Assembly: GCA_947307265.1 (NCBI GenBank)
Contig: CAMZIP010000002.1
Location: 1 to 41,418, forward strand
DNA length: 41,418 bases
Reading direction: 5' to 3'
Source of the DNA: an uncultured Bacteroidales bacterium
GTDB taxonomy: Bacteria > Bacteroidota > Bacteroidia > Bacteroidales > UBA932
In this document: in pieces, positions 7,013 to 13,337 of the stretch
Position numbering within the stretch: the first letter of the stretch is position 1
Layout: every line of letters starts with the position of its first letter
Program-made: the position numbers and the translations under genes
Notes under the pieces: generated by a model
The model's input: the letters and a program-made list of their open reading frames with translations, nothing else
What the model was told of the DNA's origin: nothing
Database searches by the model: none

Positions 7013-8363
7013 TATCATTACGCTTTGCATCTTCGCCCTTTTGCTGGTTCCTTTCTCCCTGGGCGCGCAGAAATACGACGGCGTCGTCGAAAAGTCGGTC
7101 GCTGTCGTTGGCAACGACGTCATTATGCTCTCTCAGATTGAGTCCGAGGCACAGATGATGCGTATGCGCGGCCTTCAGGTGGATAAGAACATCCGTTGCG
7201 AGATTCTGGAGCAACTGCTCACTTCCAAGTTGTTCTACGTCCAGGCGCAACTGGACTCGCTGACGGTTAACGATGCCAACGTCGAGGCTGCCCTCGAGAA
7301 CCGTTTGAACGAGGTTTATTCGTCGCTCGGCGGTGAAAAGCAGACGGAGGAGTATTTCAATAAGCCCATCCACAAACTCCGTCAGGAATGGAAGGAGGCT
7401 CTCACGGAGCAGTCCCTCATCCAGGAAATGCAGCGCAATGTTACGAGCAATACGCCCCGACTGACTCCTCAGGATGTCAGGGAGTTCTACGAGAGCACTC
7501 CGAAAGAGGACCTGCCGATCATTTCGACAAAGTACCGTTTCCGTCAGGTGGCGCTCTATCCTGACCGCGAAGCAGCCAATCTGGCCGTCAAGGAAAAGTT
7601 GATTTCGCTGCGCGAGCGTATTCTCGCAGGTGAGAAGTTTGCGACATTGGCGCGTCTCTATTCGCAGGATCCGGGCAGTATGACCAAGGGCGGCGAGCTC
7701 GGTATGATGTCCAAGAATGTCTTCTGGCCCCAGTTCTCCGATGCGGCAATGTCCCTCAAGGTGGGGCAGGTTTCGCAGGTCGTCGAGACTCCGGACGGAT
7801 TCCACATCATTCAAATGATCGAGAAAGACGGCGATATGTTCAACGCCCGCCACATCCTCATCAAGCCCTCATACGGCACGGAAGACCGCAACGCGGCTTT
7901 TAACCGCCTCGACAGCATCCGCACTGCGGTCATAGACGGCAGCATCACGTTCTCCGATGCAGCCAAGTATTATTCGCAGGACCGTTCGACAGCCACGGCC
8001 GGCGGCCTTATGGCGGACTCATACACCGGTTCTTCCTACTTCGAAAAGGACCAGCTCAAGCCGATGGACTACGCGGTGCTCAAGGATATGAAGGTCGGCG
8101 ACATTTCGGAGCCTTTCGAGTCGCTTGACAACGAGGGCCGCAATGGCAACACGATCTACAAGATCATCTATCTCGAGAAGATAATTCCTTCGCATACGGC
8201 TACAATCGAGGATGACTACAACGATCTTCTGCAGGAACTGCAGGAGAAGAAGGCCCACAAGGCTATCGAAGAGTTCATACTGTCCAAGCAGAAGACAACT
8301 CACATCAGGATTGACCCTATGTTCCAGGGATGCCCGTTCGAATATTCAGGCTGGATCAAATAA
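7002..8363 (+). CDS. surA: SurA-like peptidyl-prolyl cis-trans isomerase
   Basis: A 453-residue periplasmic chaperone/isomerase. The signal peptide ends near LGAQ. The N-terminal segment (VEKSVAVVGNDVIMLSQIE) is the SurA-type helical domain. Two parvulin domains follow: about residues 172-272 (FRQVAL, SQDPGSMTKGGELG, FHIIQM) and about 278-390 (ARHILIKP, SQDRSTATAGGLM, TIYKIIYL). In the family these assist folding of outer-membrane beta-barrels. The start overlaps the upstream lipoprotein gene by 11 bases and the OstA-like gene begins 6 bases after the stop, so the three genes form one operon. Confidence 0.92.
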   Translation: MKNSIITLCIFALLLVPFSLGAQKYDGVVEKSVAVVGNDVIMLSQIESEAQMMRMRGLQVDKNIRCEILEQLLTSKLFYVQAQLDSLTVNDANVEAALENRLNEVYSSLGGEKQTEEYFNKPIHKLRQEWKEALTEQSLIQEMQRNVTSNTPRLTPQDVREFYESTPKEDLPIISTKYRFRQVALYPDREAANLAVKEKLISLRERILAGEKFATLARLYSQDPGSMTKGGELGMMSKNVFWPQFSDAAMSLKVGQVSQVVETPDGFHIIQMIEKDGDMFNARHILIKPSYGTEDRNAAFNRLDSIRTAVIDGSITFSDAAKYYSQDRSTATAGGLMADSYTGSSYFEKDQLKPMDYAVLKDMKVGDISEPFESLDNEGRNGNTIYKIIYLEKIIPSHTATIEDDYNDLLQELQEKKAHKAIEEFILSKQKTTHIRIDPMFQGCPFEYSGWIK

Positions 8364-8369
8364 TACCCT

Positions 8370-11366
8370 ATGAAAAACACGCGAATCCTCGTTACAGTCC
8401 TTTCGGCAGCCGTTCTGCTGACCTGTACGCTTGCTTCCGGCAACCGCGGCAGGAAGGAGGATTCGTATGTTCGTCTGGTGAGTGCCGACGAGGCGCGCCA
8501 GTACGTCCAGTGGGGCACCAATTACCGCAAGGTCAAGGGTGATGCCCGTTTCTTCCACAACAATACCTATCTGCTCTGCGACTCGGCCCTATGGAACGTG
8601 GATTCGCGTTATATCGAGGCATACGGCAACGTGCGCATCATCCAGGACCGCACGCAGCTGCGCAGTGATAATCTCTACTACGACATAGACGAGAATACGG
8701 CCCGTTTCAGCGGCGGAGTGGTGGAACTCGAGGACAAGGACGGCAACCGCCTCCGCACCCGCAGGCTCGAATACAATACCCGCGACAGCGTGGCGACCTT
8801 CTTCAACGGCGCGGCGCTGATGAGCCAGGACGGCAAGGTCATCGAGAGCCTCAAGGGCAATTACGACGCTAAAGTTTCGACGTTTACCTTCGAAAAGGAA
8901 GTCGAAATATATATGGATTCCATCTTTATGAAGATGGATAACGTGGTCTATCTGGCAAATGAAGACAAGGCGGTCTTCGGCTCCAATACCCGCACCTGGC
9001 GCGGCAACGGTTTCATCGCTTCGCAGGGCGGTTCGTATTCGCGTCCGGACAGCTTGCTTTGCTATCGCGAGGATGTCTATATGTTCGATCCGGACTACGA
9101 GGCCTGGGCCGAGGAGGTGGATTACAGGATGCGCGTCGGCGAGATTGAAATGCGCGACCAGGTGAAGGTGCTCGATACCGCCGACAAGATGATTATTCTT
9201 GCAAACCACGCTTTGTATGAGCAGGATTCGTCTCGCGCAACGCTTACCGAGAACCCCGCCGTAGTCTATTTCGGTGAGAATGAGAAACACGAGGTAGATA
9301 CGGTCTATGTGGGTGCCGATACGCTGCAGTATTTCACGGTTTATAAGTTCGAATACTCACAGGAGGAGCAGAACGCCGCCGTGAAGCACCGCGAGGACCT
9401 GATGTTTGACGCTATTACGACGCTTCGCGAAAAGCAGGCCGAGGCCCGCGCGAAGAAGTACGAGGAAGATATGCGTGCCTCCGGCAAATTGCCTCCGCTG
9501 GGGTCGGCGGCCGATTCGCTGGCGAAGGCAAAGGCACTTGCAGACAGTCTTGCAGCGCTGGGAATCGTTCCAGGTGCCGACAGTACCGGAACAGTACCGG
9601 GTATGACGGACGGCGACTCTACGGGAGTTCAGCCCGGCGTGATAGCGGGAGAGCCCGCAGGAGTACAGACCGGCATTACAGTAGGTGATTCCACTAAGAC
9701 CGTAATTCCCGACCCGATCGGGAATCCCGGCGATATGCTGCGCGAAAACGGCCTGAACAGGACCGTTGAAAAGACCGTCGAAGACGACAAGACAACCGAG
9801 CCGGGCAAGACCGACGATAACGGCAATACGGACGATGCGAACAAGACCGCAACCGACAGTACGGCTACGGCAACTGTGGATTCCACGGTTCTGCGCCGTC
9901 TCCGCGCCTGGAACAATGTCAAACTCTACCGAGCTGACACGCAGGCTGCCTGCGACTCGCTCGAATTTACCGAACTCGACTCGATTGCGGTTCTTTACGG
10001 CCGCCCGATTCTCTGGAACGCAGTCCGCAACCAGCTCACCTCCGAGACGATGCACCTTCTGCTGAAGGACGGGCAGTTGCACCGCGCTTCGATGCAGACC
10101 GACGCGCGCATCACGTCCCAGCAGGACGAACAGTATTTCAACCAGATAAAGAGCACGGAGATGCTCAGTTATTTCCGTGACAACGACCTTTACCGTTTCG
10201 ACGCTCTCGGCGGCGTTACGGCTATTTTCTATATGGTTTCCCACGAACGCGTGGCAAATGTCAACCTGAAGGAGGCCAAGCAGATGACGGCGCTCATCAA
10301 GGACGGTACGGCACGCAGGCTGTTCTACCTCGAAGAGACCAAGAGCGATGCCTATCCGGTGCTTGAACTGCCCGCGGACCGCCACCGCCTCAAAGGTTTC
10401 GAGTGGCGTGCGGAAGAGCGGCCCCAGTCGCCTGAGGACATTACCTCGATGTCCCTGCCCGAGAGCGGGCGGGATTTCGGCCTCGACGCTACGAAACCCC
10501 GTTACCGCGAGACCAATCTCTACTTCGACAACTATATGAAGGACATCTGCAAGAAGCTGCTGCCTCCCGACAAGCCTCGCAATACGCATCCCAAGGTGCA
10601 GAAAACGCGTCCGGTGAATATCGGCAGCAACGACGACGATGAAGAAGTAGTTCCCGTGCCAATACGTGATGAAATAGATATGGAACCTGAAACAGTCAAT
10701 GATCAGGAAGTCCCCGAGGTCCTGAGTTACCAGACTCCGATGGGCGAATTGATCGTCAAGCCGCTCGGCCACGCATCCATAATGATGGAAGTTGCCGGAA
10801 AGCGCATTTACGTCGATCCGTACGGCGAAAAGACGGATTTCTCGTCATTCGAGCCGGCCGGTCTCGTACTGATAACCCACAGCCACAGTGACCACTACGA
10901 TCCGCAGGTGCTGGATATGCTCGTGACCGACGAAACTGTGATCGTGGCACCTCCGGATATCGAGGATGAGCGTGGCATCTGCCACCATATGGCTAACGGC
11001 GAAGGCTGGGTATATGAAGGCATCGGCATCCGTGCCGTTCCCGCATACAACGTCGAGCACGTGCGCGAAAACGGCCAGCTCTTCCATCCGGAAGGGTTCG
11101 GCAACGGTTATGTGCTGGATCTGGCGGGATTCAGAATCTATATCGCCGGCGATACGGAGCCGATTCCCGAAATGGACGAACTGACGGATGTCATCGACCT
11201 GGCATTCCTGCCCAAGAACCTGCCGTACACTATGTCTGACGAGCAGTTTGTAGAGGCGGCAAACCGCATCCGTCCGAAGTACCTCATACCGTACCATTTC
11301 TTCGAGATAGACAACGATGCCCTGCGTCGTATGATAGACCCTGAAATACACTTGATTAGAAGATAA
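8370..11366 (+). CDS. OstA-like protein fused to a metallo-beta-lactamase fold domain
   Basis: A 998-residue protein with two unrelated parts in one frame. After a signal peptide, residues about 30-680 resemble the Bacteroidota OstA-like family related to LptA/LptD (repeated Y.A.GNV.I..D...R.D.L.YD strands), interrupted at about 385-505 by a low-complexity Thr/Asp/Gly linker. From about residue 791 there is a full UlaG-type metallo-beta-lactamase fold domain: GHAS, HxHxDH at H837, H839, D841 and H842, GDTE with D928, and a late His at H976. OstA-like proteins act in lipopolysaccharide transport to the outer membrane. The export signal would put the hydrolase domain in the periplasm. An internal ATG at 10740 could make a separate 208-residue hydrolase. 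Homologues I know of are separate proteins. Confidence 0.83.
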   Translation: MKNTRILVTVLSAAVLLTCTLASGNRGRKEDSYVRLVSADEARQYVQWGTNYRKVKGDARFFHNNTYLLCDSALWNVDSRYIEAYGNVRIIQDRTQLRSDNLYYDIDENTARFSGGVVELEDKDGNRLRTRRLEYNTRDSVATFFNGAALMSQDGKVIESLKGNYDAKVSTFTFEKEVEIYMDSIFMKMDNVVYLANEDKAVFGSNTRTWRGNGFIASQGGSYSRPDSLLCYREDVYMFDPDYEAWAEEVDYRMRVGEIEMRDQVKVLDTADKMIILANHALYEQDSSRATLTENPAVVYFGENEKHEVDTVYVGADTLQYFTVYKFEYSQEEQNAAVKHREDLMFDAITTLREKQAEARAKKYEEDMRASGKLPPLGSAADSLAKAKALADSLAALGIVPGADSTGTVPGMTDGDSTGVQPGVIAGEPAGVQTGITVGDSTKTVIPDPIGNPGDMLRENGLNRTVEKTVEDDKTTEPGKTDDNGNTDDANKTATDSTATATVDSTVLRRLRAWNNVKLYRADTQAACDSLEFTELDSIAVLYGRPILWNAVRNQLTSETMHLLLKDGQLHRASMQTDARITSQQDEQYFNQIKSTEMLSYFRDNDLYRFDALGGVTAIFYMVSHERVANVNLKEAKQMTALIKDGTARRLFYLEETKSDAYPVLELPADRHRLKGFEWRAEERPQSPEDITSMSLPESGRDFGLDATKPRYRETNLYFDNYMKDICKKLLPPDKPRNTHPKVQKTRPVNIGSNDDDEEVVPVPIRDEIDMEPETVNDQEVPEVLSYQTPMGELIVKPLGHASIMMEVAGKRIYVDPYGEKTDFSSFEPAGLVLITHSHSDHYDPQVLDMLVTDETVIVAPPDIEDERGICHHMANGEGWVYEGIGIRAVPAYNVEHVRENGQLFHPEGFGNGYVLDLAGFRIYIAGDTEPIPEMDELTDVIDLAFLPKNLPYTMSDEQFVEAANRIRPKYLIPYHFFEIDNDALRRMIDPEIHLIRR

Positions 11367-11393
11367 ACCAACAGCAAAACCTCAAAACCAAAT

Positions 11394-13175
11394 ATGAAAC
11401 GCGAAATCAAATTCTCCCTCATATACAGGGATATGTGGCAGTCCTCCGGTAAATACACGCCGAGAGTGGATCAACTTCTGGAGATAGCACCCGTCATCAT
11501 CGATATGGGATGCTTTGACCGTGTAGAGACCAACGGCGGTGCTTTCGAGCAGGTCAACCTCCTCTATGGACAGAACCCTAACGTGGCTGTCCGCCAGTGG
11601 GTGGCACCTTTCAAGAAGGCCGGCATCCAGACCCATATGCTCGAGCGCGGTCTGAACGCTCTGCGTATGAATCCGGTTCCAGAGGACGTACGCTACCTGA
11701 TGTTCAAGGTCAAGAAGGCCCAGGGCGTTGATATTGCCCGTTCGTTCTGCGGCCTCAACGATCATCGCAACCTCAAGGCTTCCGTCATCGGTGCCAAGCA
11801 GGCCGGAATGATCTCGCAGGCATCCCTCAGTATCACTTATTCGCCGGTCCACACCGTCGAATACTATATGGACGTAGTTGACCACCTGGTAGAGTACGGT
11901 TGCGACGAAATCTGCCTCAAGGATATGGCAGGTATCGGCCGTCCCGTATTCCTCGGCCGTCTCGTCAAGGCCATCAAGGACAAATATCCGCACATCATCG
12001 TGCAGTACCACGGCCATTCCGGTCCCGGTTTCTCGGCAGCATCTATGCTGGAGGTTGCACGCGCAGGTGCGGACGTGCTTGACGCAGCCATCGAGCCGCT
12101 TTCCTGGGGTAAGATTCACCCGGACGTGATAACTCTCCGCGAGATGATGATCGACGCAGGATTTGCCGTCAAGGACATCAATATGGACGCATATATGGAG
12201 GCCCGTTCCCTCACACAGAAGTTCATCGACGACTTCCTGGGCTACTTCATCGAGCCTACCAACCGTTTCTGCTCGTCGCTGCTTATCGGCTGCGGTCTTC
12301 CCGGCGGTATGATGGGTTCGATGATGTCCGACCTCAAGGGCTTCCACAACGCCATCAATATGTCGCTGCGCAACCAGGGCAAGCCTGAACTGACTCTCGA
12401 CCAGCTTGTCGTCAAACTCTTCGAGGAAGTCGAGTACGTATGGCCTCGCCTGGGATACCCGCCGTTGGTGACTCCGTTCAGCCAGTACACCAAGAACACG
12501 GCTCTGATGAACCTGATGCACACCCTCAAGGGCGAGGAGCGCTGGAAGACCATCGACCCCGATACGATGAATATGATCCTCGGCAAGACCGGCAAGTTGC
12601 CCGGTCCTCTTGCTCCGGAGATCATCCAGCTCGTCAAGGAGAAAGGTCTCGAATTCTATACCGGCAACCCTCAGGATGCATATCCCAACGAACTTCCGAA
12701 GTTTATCAAGATGATGGAAGAGGAAGGCTGGGACCGCGGCCAGGACGACGAAGAACTCTTCGAGTTCGCAATGCACGAGCGTCAGTACCGCGACTACAAG
12801 AGCGGTGTTGCAGAAAAGCGTTTCCAGGATGCCCTCGAGGCTGAAAAGGAGAAGGCCGGCGCACCGAAGATCGTGGTCCGTCCCGTCGTTGAGGTGCCCA
12901 AGTTCGATGCAGAAGCATATATGGAGAAGCATCCCAATGCACATCCCGTCCAGTCCACCGCAGCCGGTCAGCTGATTTGGAATGTCGATCCCGCCCAGGA
13001 ATCCGTTGCTCCGGCAATCGGTACTCCCGTCACCGAAGGTCAGACCATTTGCCACGTACAGGCATATTACGGCCTCGAGCCGATCAAGGCTCTCTTCAGC
13101 GGTAAAATCGCTTCTGTCAATGCCCGCCACGGCGAAAAGGTAGCCAAGGGCGAGGTGTTGGGATTTATTGAATAA
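11394..13175 (+). CDS. OadA/PycB-type carboxyltransferase with atypical biotinyl domain
   Basis: A 593-residue protein related to the oxaloacetate decarboxylase alpha / pyruvate carboxylase B subunits. The TIM-barrel metal site is visible: D13 and Q16 in RDMWQSS, K176 in LKDMAG, H206 and H208 in YHGHSG. The PycB/OadA-conserved helical domain follows. The last 70 residues have the biotinyl-domain outline (GTPVTEGQTIC...SGKIASV...GEKVAKGEVLGFIE), but the place of A-M-K-M is taken by QAYYGLE (about residues 556-562), so there is no biotin-accepting Lys. Transfer of CO2 through its own biotin is therefore unlikely unless another carrier is used. No biotin carboxylase or membrane decarboxylase subunit is adjacent. 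The third small ORF starts 12 bases after its stop. Confidence 0.85.
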   Translation: MKREIKFSLIYRDMWQSSGKYTPRVDQLLEIAPVIIDMGCFDRVETNGGAFEQVNLLYGQNPNVAVRQWVAPFKKAGIQTHMLERGLNALRMNPVPEDVRYLMFKVKKAQGVDIARSFCGLNDHRNLKASVIGAKQAGMISQASLSITYSPVHTVEYYMDVVDHLVEYGCDEICLKDMAGIGRPVFLGRLVKAIKDKYPHIIVQYHGHSGPGFSAASMLEVARAGADVLDAAIEPLSWGKIHPDVITLREMMIDAGFAVKDINMDAYMEARSLTQKFIDDFLGYFIEPTNRFCSSLLIGCGLPGGMMGSMMSDLKGFHNAINMSLRNQGKPELTLDQLVVKLFEEVEYVWPRLGYPPLVTPFSQYTKNTALMNLMHTLKGEERWKTIDPDTMNMILGKTGKLPGPLAPEIIQLVKEKGLEFYTGNPQDAYPNELPKFIKMMEEEGWDRGQDDEELFEFAMHERQYRDYKSGVAEKRFQDALEAEKEKAGAPKIVVRPVVEVPKFDAEAYMEKHPNAHPVQSTAAGQLIWNVDPAQESVAPAIGTPVTEGQTICHVQAYYGLEPIKALFSGKIASVNARHGEKVAKGEVLGFIE

Positions 13176-13187
13176 AACTTAAAAACG

Positions 13188-13322
13188 ATGCAAGTGATGG
13201 ATGCACGTATCAGGCAGGCATACACGCCGCCGCAATGTGAAACCTTCCCGGTCCGGGAAAGAGAGACGCTGTGTACCAGCAGTTTCCCCGGTATCGGTGA
13301 TTTTGACCCCATTTTCTGGTAG
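13188..13322 (+). CDS. Small ORF (44 aa), third member of the repeated family
   Basis: A 44-codon ORF from ATG 13188 (or ATG 13197) to TAG 13322. It has a basic N-terminal part, Y12-T-P-P15-Q-C, then L28-C-T-S31 followed by SFPGIGDFDPIFW. Tyr and Ser are again 19 residues apart. It lacks a signal peptide. The TAG stop begins the TAGGAGG ribosome binding site of the BspA-like gene, whose ATG is 12 bases after the stop, exactly as in the copy at 3575. Only 12 bases separate it from the carboxyltransferase gene and no promoter box is seen there, so it may share that transcript. Confidence 0.75.
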   Translation: MQVMDARIRQAYTPPQCETFPVRERETLCTSSFPGIGDFDPIFW

Positions 13323-13337
13323 GAGGAAGCAGTTATG
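13320..13337 (+). promoter_or_regulatory. Strong Shine-Dalgarno overlapping the small ORF stop
   Basis: TAGGAGG starts at the small ORF stop and leads into the ATG at 13335. The 12-base spacing from stop to start equals that at 3725-3742. Confidence 0.75.

Noticed and set aside
11382-13130. Long minus-strand open frame (582 codons) opposite the carboxyltransferase gene
   Set aside because: It mirrors a gene with clear family motifs and is rich in His, Leu, Val and Gly with no recognisable domain. Strong codon bias in the real gene opens the opposite frame. The same holds for 9357-10772, 6909-7853, 19343-20629, 28554-29759 and 14919-15773.
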